A stretch of 19,821 bases of DNA from DASCNA01 sp036011305 (lineage in GTDB: Bacteria; Verrucomicrobiota; Lentisphaeria; Victivallales; GWF2-38-69): the NCBI GenBank assembly GCA_036011305.1, contig DASCNA010000286.1, forward strand, positions 1 through 19,821, read 5' to 3'. Below are positions 8,474 to 15,914 of this stretch, piece by piece. How positions within the stretch are numbered: the first letter of the stretch is position 1; the number at the start of each line of letters is the position of its first letter. Made by a program: the position numbers and the translations under genes. The notes below the pieces were generated by a model, which did not search any database, had not been told where the DNA came from, and saw only the letters and a list, made by a program, of their open reading frames with translations.

Positions 8474-9562
8474 ATGACACCAGCAGAAATTTCATCACAT
8501 ATTAATTCTTTAAGAATACATTACAAAGAACTTGAAATACGTTTATCTGATCCGGAAATTTTTTCTAAACAGAATGAGTATAAAGAAGTTTCAAGAGAGC
8601 ATCAGAAACTGACATCTCTGTTGAAAGATTATGACAGATGGGTTTCTGCTGTTGAAGAATTGGAAGAAAATAAACTTTTGGTTCAAAGTGAAGAAGATGA
8701 AGATATGCAGGCAATGATTTCATCTGATATAAAAAATTTAGAAGATGAAATTAATAAACTTGAAGGCAAGGTCAGAATACTTTTAATGCCTCCTGATCCA
8801 AATGATGATAAAGATATTATTGTGGAAATCAGACCTGCTGCCGGCGGAGATGAAGCTGCTTTATTTGCTGGAGATTTATACAGAGCTTATACAAGATTTG
8901 CTGAAATTAAAGGATGGAAACAGGAAGTTCTTGATTTTTCAGGTAGTTCTCTCGGAGGAATTAAAGAGGTCATTTTTTCACTTGTTGGAGATGATGTATA
9001 TTCGATAATGAAATATGAATTTGGCGTTCACAGAGTTCAACGGATTCCGACAACTGAGTCAGGAGGACGTATTCATACATCTACTATTACAGTGTCAGTT
9101 TTACCTGAAGCTGAAGATGTTGAGCTTGAAGTTAGAGAGGAAGATTTAAGATACGATTATTTCAGATCTTCCGGACCCGGTGGACAGTGCGTTAATACAA
9201 CAGACTCTGCGGTTAGAGTCACTCATATGCCTACAGGTGTAAGCGTGGCTTCTCAACAGGAAAAATCTCAGCATAGAAATAAAGCTACTGCTTTAAGAAT
9301 CTTAAAGGCTAAACTTCTTGAAGTGAAACAACAGGAAGAAGCAGCAAAACAGGCTGATTCTAAAAGAGCTCAAATTGGAACAGGAGACAGAAGTGAAAGG
9401 ATCAGAACTTATAATTTTCCTCAAAACAGGGTAACAGATCATCGTTTTGGAATATCAATTTATGATCTGCCGAGTATAATGAGCGGTGAAATGACTAATT
9501 TGTTTGAACAAATTATGTCTGCCGACAGCGAAAAAACTATAGAAGAGCTTCTTAAAAAATAA
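8474..9562 (+). CDS. prfA: Peptide chain release factor 1
   Basis: RF1 recognises UAA and UAG in the ribosomal A site and triggers release of the nascent chain. The 362-aa length is standard. The GGQ catalytic motif lies in SSGPGGQCVNTTDSAVRVTH. The anticodon-like tripeptide region reads HRVQRIPTTESGGRIHTS, where the P-x-T form identifies RF1; RF2 would have SPF. Long acidic helices fill the N-terminal 110 residues. I keep the ATG at 8474 because the protein aligns from its first residues (MTPAEISSHINSLR...), although no Shine-Dalgarno is visible in the AT-rich upstream DNA. Translation may therefore be weak or leader-dependent. In many genomes prmC follows; here a convergent gene does. Confidence 0.96.
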   Translation: MTPAEISSHINSLRIHYKELEIRLSDPEIFSKQNEYKEVSREHQKLTSLLKDYDRWVSAVEELEENKLLVQSEEDEDMQAMISSDIKNLEDEINKLEGKVRILLMPPDPNDDKDIIVEIRPAAGGDEAALFAGDLYRAYTRFAEIKGWKQEVLDFSGSSLGGIKEVIFSLVGDDVYSIMKYEFGVHRVQRIPTTESGGRIHTSTITVSVLPEAEDVELEVREEDLRYDYFRSSGPGGQCVNTTDSAVRVTHMPTGVSVASQQEKSQHRNKATALRILKAKLLEVKQQEEAAKQADSKRAQIGTGDRSERIRTYNFPQNRVTDHRFGISIYDLPSIMSGEMTNLFEQIMSADSEKTIEELLKK

Positions 9563-9651
9563 ACAAAGAAATTATTATCTTTGATATTTATTTCTCGAAA
9601 GATAGTTTTATACTCCTGTCTTACATGATGATGAATAAAATTTAAAAACTG

Positions 9652-10605
9652 CTAATTTACTACATTTTGCGGATTATTTTTTATAAAACATCTAACGTTT
9701 TCGACTGTTACTTTTATTAATTTTTCTCTGGCTTCAAATGTAGCCCAGGCAATATGAGGAGTTATATAGCAGTTTTTAGCTTCAATTAATGGAGAGCTAT
9801 TTACTGGTGGTTCTTCTGATAATACATCCAGGCCAGCTCCAGCAATTTTATTACTATTTAAAGCATCTGCTAAATCTGATTCATTTATCAAACCTCCTCT
9901 ACTGGTATTAATAAGATACGCTGTCGGATTCATTAAGTTAATTAGTTTTGAATTTATAAACTGCTTATTTCCTTCAGTAAGAGGACAGTGAAGTGTTATA
10001 TAATCACTTTCTTTAAATATTGTTTCAATATCAACCTGTACAACATTTTCAGGAAGATTGTAAATTTTACTTCTATTATTAATAAGTACGTTCATATTGA
10101 AGGCTTTTGCGATACTTAATACTTCTCTTCCGATTTTGCCAAAACCAATTACTCCCAGTTTTTTACCTGTAAGTTCAATCAGAGGAAAATTCCAGTAACA
10201 AAAATCTTTTGAATTACTCCAATCTCCGTTGCGTACTGTTGAACTATGGCTTTCTATATGATGGCAGAAGTTTAAAATATGGGCAAATGTTATTTGAGCT
10301 ACTGATTTTGTTGAATATTCTGGGACATTTGCTACTGATATATTTAATTCGCTTGCAGCTTTTATATCGACAATATTATAACCTGTTGCAAGAACAGTAA
10401 TAAATTTAAGCTTAGGTAATTGCAGTAGAATTTCTTTTGATAAAACAACTTTATTTGTAATAATAACTTCAGCATTTTTGCTACGTTCAATTAGATCTGA
10501 AGGTTTAGTCCTATCGTATATTGTACATTTTCCTAAAGCATTAAGATTGCTCCAGCTTAAGTCTCCAGGATTAGTCGTATATCCATCTAAAATAACAATA
10601 TTCAT
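9652..10605 (-). CDS. D-isomer specific 2-hydroxyacid dehydrogenase (glycerate dehydrogenase/hydroxypyruvate reductase-like)
   Basis: This 317-aa cytoplasmic oxidoreductase has the full two-domain layout. The Rossmann motif GFGKIG lies at 154-159. The catalytic triad is R236 (NTSRGG), E265 (SEEPP) and H284 (TPHIAWAT). The substrate-loop phrase VLATGYNIVD (71-80) is like that of glycerate dehydrogenases (HprA type). Members reduce hydroxypyruvate, glyoxylate or other 2-keto acids. At the end of the second Rossmann strand, where NAD-specific members usually carry Asp, the sequence is LINNRSK (174-180), which may favour NADPH. AAGGA lies 10 nt before the ATG. The stop is TAG. The gene converges on prfA; a weak 7-bp hairpin near 9576-9604 between them may end both transcripts. 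Confidence 0.88.
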   Translation of the reverse strand: MNIVILDGYTTNPGDLSWSNLNALGKCTIYDRTKPSDLIERSKNAEVIITNKVVLSKEILLQLPKLKFITVLATGYNIVDIKAASELNISVANVPEYSTKSVAQITFAHILNFCHHIESHSSTVRNGDWSNSKDFCYWNFPLIELTGKKLGVIGFGKIGREVLSIAKAFNMNVLINNRSKIYNLPENVVQVDIETIFKESDYITLHCPLTEGNKQFINSKLINLMNPTAYLINTSRGGLINESDLADALNSNKIAGAGLDVLSEEPPVNSSPLIEAKNCYITPHIAWATFEAREKLIKVTVENVRCFIKNNPQNVVN

Positions 10606-10738
10606 ATAAGAAATTCCTTTTATTTAATGTTTACATATAATCATAATAAATATGCAAATATTTAAATGCATTTCAAATTTTTAAATCCTTAAAACCGTGT
10701 TATTGTAATCTACTATTAAATAGGTTTTTAAATTTAAA

Positions 10739-11662
10739 ATGAAATGGAAAACAATTATGAAACCTACGTTAGTTGTACTTGCTGCAGGAATTGGTAGTAG
10801 ATATGGTGGTTTAAAACAAATTGACCCGATTGGGCCAAGTGGCGAATCTATTATTGATTATTCGATTTATGATGCGGCGAGAGCCGGTTTTGGAAAAGTT
10901 GTATTTGTGATACGGCATGCAATTGAAAATGAATTCAGAAAAGCTATTGGAAATAAATATAAAACTGTTATCAATGTTGAGTATGCTTTTCAGGAGCTTG
11001 ATAAAATCCCTGAAGGTTATTATGTAGATAATAATAGAGTAAAACCCTGGGGAACAGGACATGCTATTTTAGTAGCTAAAAATGTTGTAAAAACTCCTTT
11101 TGCTGTGATAAACTCTGATGATTTTTATGGTAAAGCAGCATTTGAAAAGATCTGTCATTATTTATCGAGTTGTGAGGATAAAATGTTTTATGATTTTTCT
11201 ATGGTTGGGTTTAAGCTAAGAAATACTCTTTCGGAATTTGGCTATGTTTCACGGGGAGTATGTGAAGCATCCGATTCAAATTATCTTGTAGATATTATTG
11301 AGAGAGTTGAAATTTATAAAAAAGGAAATGCCGCTGTTTATATTGATGATGATAAGCTGGAATGCAATCTGACGGGAGATGAAATAGTTTCAATGAATAT
11401 GTGGGGATTTACTCTATCTATATTTGATGAACTTGAGACTATGTTTAAAAAATTTATTGATACCAATAGGGATAATTTAAAGGCTGAGTTTTACATCCCG
11501 TATGCTGTTGATGAATTAATTAAGTCAGAAAAAGCTAAGGTTAAAGTTTTGGAAACCGATGATTTATGGTTTGGTATTACATATAAAGAAGATAAAAAAT
11601 ATGTTGCAGACAAAATTAATCAACTTGTTAGAGATGGTGTTTATCCACGCAAACTATATTGA
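10739..11662 (+). CDS. Sugar-1-phosphate nucleotidyltransferase (NTP_transferase family)
   Basis: This protein resembles enzymes that join a nucleoside triphosphate to a sugar-1-phosphate, giving a nucleotide sugar and pyrophosphate. Its marks are the nucleotide-binding loop LAAGIGSRYGGLKQ (14-27), WGTGHA (104-109), and the metal-binding acidic strand NSDDFYG (125-131). Two starts are possible. The ATG at 10739 has only a distant AGG. The ATG at 10757 is preceded by GGA at 8 nt and begins MKPTLVVLAAG, the more usual N-terminus, giving 301 aa. The partner 31 bp downstream is an N-acetylhexosamine-kinase-like gene, so the likely substrate is the sugar-1-phosphate made by that kinase (inference). 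The stop is TGA, with a second in-frame TGA two codons later. Confidence 0.85.
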   Translation: MKWKTIMKPTLVVLAAGIGSRYGGLKQIDPIGPSGESIIDYSIYDAARAGFGKVVFVIRHAIENEFRKAIGNKYKTVINVEYAFQELDKIPEGYYVDNNRVKPWGTGHAILVAKNVVKTPFAVINSDDFYGKAAFEKICHYLSSCEDKMFYDFSMVGFKLRNTLSEFGYVSRGVCEASDSNYLVDIIERVEIYKKGNAAVYIDDDKLECNLTGDEIVSMNMWGFTLSIFDELETMFKKFIDTNRDNLKAEFYIPYAVDELIKSEKAKVKVLETDDLWFGITYKEDKKYVADKINQLVRDGVYPRKLY

Positions 11663-11692
11663 TTTTGAAACTGTAGTATTGGGAGTTGTAAT

Positions 11693-12790
11693 ATGGATGA
11701 TAATAAAAAATTCAAAAAAATCATGTCTAAATTTAACATCTATGGGGATTATGTTAAAACTGATCCATTTTGAAAAGGACATATTAACTATACGTATAAG
11801 GTTTTGTATAACCAGAGCGGTTCTATTGTTCCTTATATTTTGCAGAAAATTAATACAGATATTTTTCCTGACCCACACGCGGTAACTGAAAATATTAAAT
11901 TAGTTACTGATCATCAGAAAAAATACTATAAAGATCATCATGATTCATCAAGACGTCATTTGACTCCTGTTAAATCTAAATCACATAAATATTTATATGA
12001 AGATGACAATGGTGATTGCTGGAGAGTTTTTTTCTGTATAGAAAGCGCTGTTACTTATGAGATTATGCGTGATAGAGAAGCGGCTTATAAAGCTGCAAAA
12101 GCTTTTGGTGAATTCCAAAAAACTCTTTTAGATCTTCCAGGAGAGGAACTCAAAGTAGTTATTCCTGATTTTCATAATACACCAAAACGTTTTGCAGCTT
12201 TAGATAGGGCAATTGAAAATGATGTTGCCGGCAGAGTTAAAGATGTTCAGGAAGAAATTAATTTTGTTATGGCAAGAAGAAAAGATGCCAGTGTCTTAGT
12301 TGATATGTATGAAAAAGGCCAAATACCTGAAAGAATTGTTCATAACGATACAAAATTGAATAACATTATGTTTGACATTCACTCAGATGAACCTATCTGT
12401 GTTATTGATTTAGATATTGTAATGCCGGGATTTATGGCATATGACTTTGGAGATATGGTTAGAACTGCAACAAGTCCAGCAGAAGAAGATGAAAAAGATG
12501 TGTCAAAAGTTACAATGCAGTTTCCTATATTTAAATCTTTGGTTAAAGGTTTTTTGGAAACTCTTGGCGAGAGTATGAGCCAGGATGAAAAAAAATCATT
12601 GGTGTATGGTGCTTATATTATTGCATTGGAAATGATTGTTCGCTTTTTGACTGATCATATCAATAATGATATTTACTTCAGAGTACATAGAGAAGGGCAC
12701 AATCTTGATAGAGCCAGAACTCAAGTTGCACTGCTAAAATCTATTGAAGACCAATGGGAAAAAATGTGCAGATATATTGAACGTTTTTAG
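11693..12790 (+). pseudogene. N-acetylhexosamine 1-kinase (NahK-like, APH fold), interrupted by one in-frame TGA
   Basis: The true reading frame starts at the ATG at 11693, with GGGAG 8 nt upstream, and runs 365 codons. Codon 27 (11771-11773) is TGA. The translation around it is KTDPF-stop-KGHINYTYKV. In NahK-type kinases this place reads like (P)(Y/F)G-x-GHIN-x-TY, so the stop stands where a glycine of the ATP-binding loop is expected; GGA to TGA is a single change. Downstream the kinase is intact: YILQKINTDIFPDP, the catalytic HNDTKLNN (217-224) and the metal-binding IDLDIVMPG (238-246). The family phosphorylates GlcNAc or related amino sugars at C1. A shorter open frame from an ATG at 11804 would give 328 aa without the Gly-rich loop. 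It may be a recent pseudogene, a sequencing error, or a read-through gene. Confidence 0.8.
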
Positions 12791-12811
12791 CTAATTCTTT
12801 ACACATAAATA

Positions 12812-12845
12812 AAGCGATTGTTTTTTCAATCGCTTATATATTTTT
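12812..12845. terminator. Bidirectional terminator between the kinase and nadA
   Basis: AAGCGATTG (12812-12820) and CAATCGCTT (12827-12835) form a perfect 9-bp stem around a T6 loop, followed on the plus strand by ATATATTTTT. It lies between two convergent genes and can serve both; the T tract is better in the plus direction. Confidence 0.75.
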
Positions 12846-12854
12846 CAAATTAAT

Positions 12855-13778
12855 TTATAGTTTACCAGCAAGCATTCTAGTTATCGGAAGTTTTGCTTTT
12901 TTAATTATATCTTCATCAAGTTCTATTTTATGCTGTATTTTTTCTAAAGCTTCTAAAACATCTTCAAGGTTAATTTTCTTCATATTCATACAGACTGCCT
13001 GCTCTGAAATAGGGATGAACTGTTTGCCAGGGTTTTCTTTTTGAAGCCTGTGAATAATTCCCATTTCTGTTCCAACGATTATTTGTTTAGCCTCAGTTTG
13101 TTTGGCAAATGTCAGCATTCCACCGGTACTTAGGGATTTGTCTGCAATTTTTACTACTTCAGGAGTACACTCTGGATGGACAATGACAACTGCATTTGGA
13201 AATTCTTTTTTCTTGCGTTCAACCATTTCAGGCTGGATGCGCATGTGTGTGGGGCAGAAACCATCCCACAATATAAATTCTTTGCCAAGTTTATTTGCGG
13301 TATTTGCTCCTAAGTTTTTATCCGGTATAAATATTATTCTTTTGTCATCTGGTATGCTGCTTAAAACTTTATCAGCATTACCTGAAGTACAGCATATATC
13401 AACCTCAGTTTTTACATCTGCAGTACTGTTTACATAACAAACTGTTACTGCATCTGGATATTGTTTTTTTAATTCTCTAACACCTTTTGCATCGGCCATA
13501 TCGGCCATTGGGCAACCTGCATCCAATATTGGAAGTAAAACTGTTTTTTCAGGTGAAAGAATCTTAGCAGTTTCAGCCATAAATTTAACTCCGCAAAAAA
13601 CAATTATTTCTTCTGATATATTTGCTGCTTTTCTGCTTAATTCCAGTGAATCACCACAAAAATCAGCTATATCCTGAACTTCTCCAAGAACATAATTATG
13701 CGCAAGAATGATTGCATTTTTCTCTTTTTTTAATTTAGATATTTTATCAACTATTTCTTTCTGATAATCAATAGCCAT
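12855..13778 (-). CDS. nadA: Quinolinate synthase A
   Basis: NadA condenses iminoaspartate with dihydroxyacetone phosphate to quinolinate in de novo NAD synthesis, using an oxygen-sensitive 4Fe-4S cluster. I set the start at the ATG at 13778 (307 aa) because GAGG lies 6 nt upstream; the upstream TTG at 13790 overlaps that site and is unlikely. Cluster ligands are C89 (DAGCPMA), C175 (GFCPTH) and C263 (AVCMNMK), the spacing of NadA proteins with three conserved cysteines. Substrate-binding AHNY (26-29), HPEC (201-204) and STGG (217-220) are present. No nadB or nadC gene is adjacent in the window. The protein is complete and looks functional. Confidence 0.95.
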   Translation of the reverse strand: MAIDYQKEIVDKISKLKKEKNAIILAHNYVLGEVQDIADFCGDSLELSRKAANISEEIIVFCGVKFMAETAKILSPEKTVLLPILDAGCPMADMADAKGVRELKKQYPDAVTVCYVNSTADVKTEVDICCTSGNADKVLSSIPDDKRIIFIPDKNLGANTANKLGKEFILWDGFCPTHMRIQPEMVERKKKEFPNAVVIVHPECTPEVVKIADKSLSTGGMLTFAKQTEAKQIIVGTEMGIIHRLQKENPGKQFIPISEQAVCMNMKKINLEDVLEALEKIQHKIELDEDIIKKAKLPITRMLAGKL

Positions 13779-13891
13779 ATTTAACCTCAAATAAATTTTT
13801 CATAAAATAAAATACATTAATATACAGCAAATGAAAAAATTTTTAACTAAATACTAAAAAATATAAGAGGCATATTTATATTATTGCTAAT

Positions 13892-14015
13892 TAGAGCTTA
13901 ACTACTAATTTTTACAATTATATACAAAAAATAGTGATCAATAATAAGAAAATTTACAACTCAAAATTACGAATAGCTAGAGTTTAACTGCTACCTTTTA
14001 CAATAATATCTATAT
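13892..14015. repeat. Imperfect direct repeat: 3' end of the CapF-like gene repeated 86 bp downstream of itself
   Basis: A stretch of about 33 nt beginning TAGAG at 13892 resembles the one beginning TAGAG at 13978, at an offset of 86 bp. About 28 positions match by hand alignment. On the minus strand the 13978 copy encodes the last residues of the CapF-like protein (DIIVKGSS, stop). The 13892 copy would read YIIVKISS, stop. It looks like a decayed partial tandem duplication of the gene tail. Confidence 0.5.
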
Positions 14016-14745
14016 AGCTGATAAAAGTATTGAATAAAAATAACTCAAAATCATTTTTAAAATTTGGAATAGTTCCTCCCAAAATGTAAAGGTTCCTAAA
14101 TCTTTTCAGAAGAGTAAGGATTTCAGATACTGATTTTTCTACATCATGTGGAACGTAATAAATGTTCTCTTTAATTTCTTCATTTATTATGTTATAAATC
14201 CTGTTGCATAAATTGTTTATATATATTAACTGAACAGGGTTATCTTCAATAATCTCAGGTGACTCGCCATTTGCTATTTTATGACAGAACGTAGAGACAA
14301 ATGAATTAAAATAAGGGCAGCCAAAGGGGCCGTAAACATTTGGCAGTATCAGTGTAGTAAAATCAGAATTAGTTTCCTCTGCCCATTTATTAAAAAGTAT
14401 AGCTCCATCGCGTTTGGATTTATGGTACAGTGTTTCATGATCATGATGAATGGTAGAAGCAAATAGTACTTTAGGTGTTGCATGTTCTTCATGCATAGCT
14501 TCAATAAGTTGTCTTATCAATAATATATTAGTATCATATATTTCCTGTTGATCTGAACCGCGGCTCATTCCTGCTAAATGGATTATTACATCACAACACT
14601 TTACAAAATTACAAAGAATATCTTTATGAATAAACAGGTCATCATTAGAAGGTATAATTCTGATATCATCTTTTACTCTTAAAGAACTGAATAAATGAGA
14701 TCCTATAAAGCCTAATTGCCCGGTAATACCTATTGAAGTAGCCAT
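13984..14745 (-). CDS. CapF-like NAD(P)-dependent epimerase/reductase lacking the C-terminal cupin domain
   Basis: This 253-aa protein is an extended short-chain dehydrogenase. TGxxGxxG appears as TGQLGFIG (8-15), the strand LAGMSRG at 58-63, and YxxxK as Y107-HKS-K111. The phrase PNVYGPFGCPYFNSFVSTFC followed by HKIANG is very like CapF/WbjC/FnlB, the bifunctional enzyme of UDP-N-acetyl-L-fucosamine synthesis used in capsule or O-antigen. CapF is about 370 aa, with a C-terminal cupin domain that does the epimerisation. Here the protein stops just where the cupin should start (NTFISYIDIIVKGSS), so only the reductase part remains. AAGG sits 6 nt before the ATG. No other sugar-nucleotide genes adjoin it. 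It could be a stand-alone reductase or a truncated relic; the open frame is otherwise intact. Confidence 0.78.
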   Translation of the reverse strand: MATSIGITGQLGFIGSHLFSSLRVKDDIRIIPSNDDLFIHKDILCNFVKCCDVIIHLAGMSRGSDQQEIYDTNILLIRQLIEAMHEEHATPKVLFASTIHHDHETLYHKSKRDGAILFNKWAEETNSDFTTLILPNVYGPFGCPYFNSFVSTFCHKIANGESPEIIEDNPVQLIYINNLCNRIYNIINEEIKENIYYVPHDVEKSVSEILTLLKRFRNLYILGGTIPNFKNDFELFLFNTFISYIDIIVKGSS

Positions 14746-14828
14746 AAAAAACCTTATTTATAATTATTAATAATTCTATTATCTAATTGAAACCATTTTT
14801 TTGAACAAATCAAATAGATATAACATAT

Positions 14829-15206
14829 TTATAAAGATGTTATTTCTAAATCATTTTTTTGATTGTTGAACAGGAGAAAATGAATAGGTTTATTTTTATA
14901 GTTTTTATGTCCAGTATATTGTCCATTATCAAATGAAATTTTGCCCCATACTTCAGATGGATCCGAAACAGCAAGATTTACTTTGCCAGAATTTAATTTT
15001 TGCTTAAAGCTATACGTTTGAAAGGGCATTATGGTTATGCTGGTTATTGGAGTTATCCATTTTGAATTCAAAGCAATTACAGCAATATTGAATTTGCACA
15101 TATTTGTTATATCGATTTTGTAGTAAGCCTTGCGAGAAGAAGCCATGCTTATCAACGGTACTGACAAAAACATAACAAAAATTACAGTAATCAAAAGTTT
15201 TTTCAT
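14829..15206 (-). CDS. Small exported protein of unknown function
   Basis: I do not recognise this 125-aa product. I start it at the ATG at 15206 because GGGG precedes it by 9 nt, and it then opens with a textbook signal peptide (MKKLLITVIFVMFLSVPLIS, probable cleavage after MASS near residue 18-20). The open frame extends six codons further to a GTG at 15224. The mature part is rich in Lys, Asn, Ile and Ser with repeated short strands (YYKIDITNMC, INIAV-like segments, KVNLAVSDPSEVW), suggesting a small beta-sandwich exported to the periplasm or surface. One Cys lies near the start of the mature chain, not in a lipobox. It stands just downstream of a tRNA-Leu fragment on the same strand, so it may belong to the edge of an inserted element. 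Confidence 0.65.
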   Translation of the reverse strand: MKKLLITVIFVMFLSVPLISMASSRKAYYKIDITNMCKFNIAVIALNSKWITPITSITIMPFQTYSFKQKLNSGKVNLAVSDPSEVWGKISFDNGQYTGHKNYKNKPIHFLLFNNQKNDLEITSL

Positions 15207-15229
15207 GTTCATCCCCATAAACACTAATA

Positions 15230-15285
15230 TGGTACGCGAGGCGGGACTCGAACCCGCACGTCGTAAGACACTAGATCCTAAATCT
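15230..15285 (-). tRNA. 3' fragment of tRNA-Leu(UAG), probable attachment-site scar
   Basis: The minus strand from 15285 to 15230 reads like the 3' part of a class II tRNA. It has AGA of the anticodon stem, loop TTTAGGA with anticodon TAG, stem TCTAG, and a long variable arm containing GTC-TTAC-GAC. The T arm is GCGGG-TTCGAGT-CCCGC, followed by CTCGCGT, discriminator A and CCA. The 5' acceptor strand, D arm and outer anticodon-stem bases are absent: sequence above 15285 has nothing that pairs with CTCGCGT. A break in the anticodon stem followed by an intact 3' end is what integration of a phage or island into a tRNA gene leaves at one junction. It is not a working tRNA. Confidence 0.8.
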
Positions 15286-15871
15286 GCCGACCATATTTTT
15301 ATATGTTTTTATTTATGCTTATATATAATTTATTATCAACAATTTATGTTTTGTTATTGCTGATATCTTTATGTGTAATTATATGTTAATATATGGCTTT
15401 AAAATCAAAAATCCACTACAATTCTCATACAATATATCAGTCTAAAAAATAACCGTTTGTTTTCACCAATAACAATATATTAGTTAAACTTATTTATATA
15501 TAATTATCATTGGTATTATCTTCACTTCTTTTGCAAATGCTATTTTAGATAAAATACGTTATAATGAGCATACACTAAATAAACTATCAAAATATGACTT
15601 AAAAAAACTTAATTTTCAATAAATTTATATAGCTAAATTTTATCAAAAAAAACCTGATAATGTAAATAGGTTTATGTGTAAACTACAATTTCTTGTAAAT
15701 TCATGGAGATGGAAAGAGTAAGAAGAAAAAGATAACCTCTATCTTTATTTATGTGTAAGGTAACCTTAAAAATCTATAATTTTTTATCAATACCTAATAT
15801 AGCTATTTTTTCGGGGTAAGGGTTGGGGAATTGATCCCTCCTTTGATTAAATAAATAATAGGCAATGTAGG
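15286..15871. other. AT-rich stretch with no clear gene
   Basis: About 590 bp between the tRNA fragment and the hairpin after the MFS gene. I find no convincing coding sequence. One open stretch at about 15488-15631 (+) would encode a hydrophobic segment followed by a basic tail (IIIIGIIFTSFANA, then LDKIRYNEHTLNKLSKYDL), like a small exported peptide. It has no ATG/GTG/TTG start and no ribosome site, so it is at best a relic. A few small inverted repeats, such as AAACCT...AGGTTT near 15647-15674, are weak. No integrase gene is visible beside the tRNA fragment. Confidence 0.5.
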
Positions 15872-15904
15872 GCTGATAAGAAAGGAAAAATATTTCTTAT
15901 CAGC
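15872..15904 (-). terminator. Strong hairpin after the MFS gene, without a T tract
   Basis: GCTGATAAGAAA (15872-15883) and TTTCTTATCAGC (15893-15904) form a perfect 12-bp stem with a 9-nt loop, 10 bp past the MFS stop codon. Neither strand shows a T run after it. It may block 3' exonucleases or end transcription inefficiently. Confidence 0.6.
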
Positions 15905-15914
15905 GCTTATAACT

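Noticed and set aside
11771..11820. Selenocysteine insertion at the kinase TGA
   Set aside because: No stable SECIS-like hairpin follows the TGA, only a weak AT palindrome, and relatives have Gly rather than Cys at the site.
10739..12790. Genetic code 25 (TGA = Gly) organism
   Set aside because: The fit at one codon is tempting, but all other long genes lack internal TGA and two genes end in TGA, which would not hold if TGA were a common Gly codon.
15130..15363. Plus-strand open frame of 77 codons containing VREAGLEPARRKTLDPKSAD
   Set aside because: It is the antisense translation of the tRNA-Leu fragment, a well-known source of false proteins, and overlaps the signal peptide of the real minus-strand gene.
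15488..15631. Possible small exported peptide (+)
   Set aside because: Hydrophobic then basic composition is suggestive, but it has no acceptable start codon or Shine-Dalgarno.
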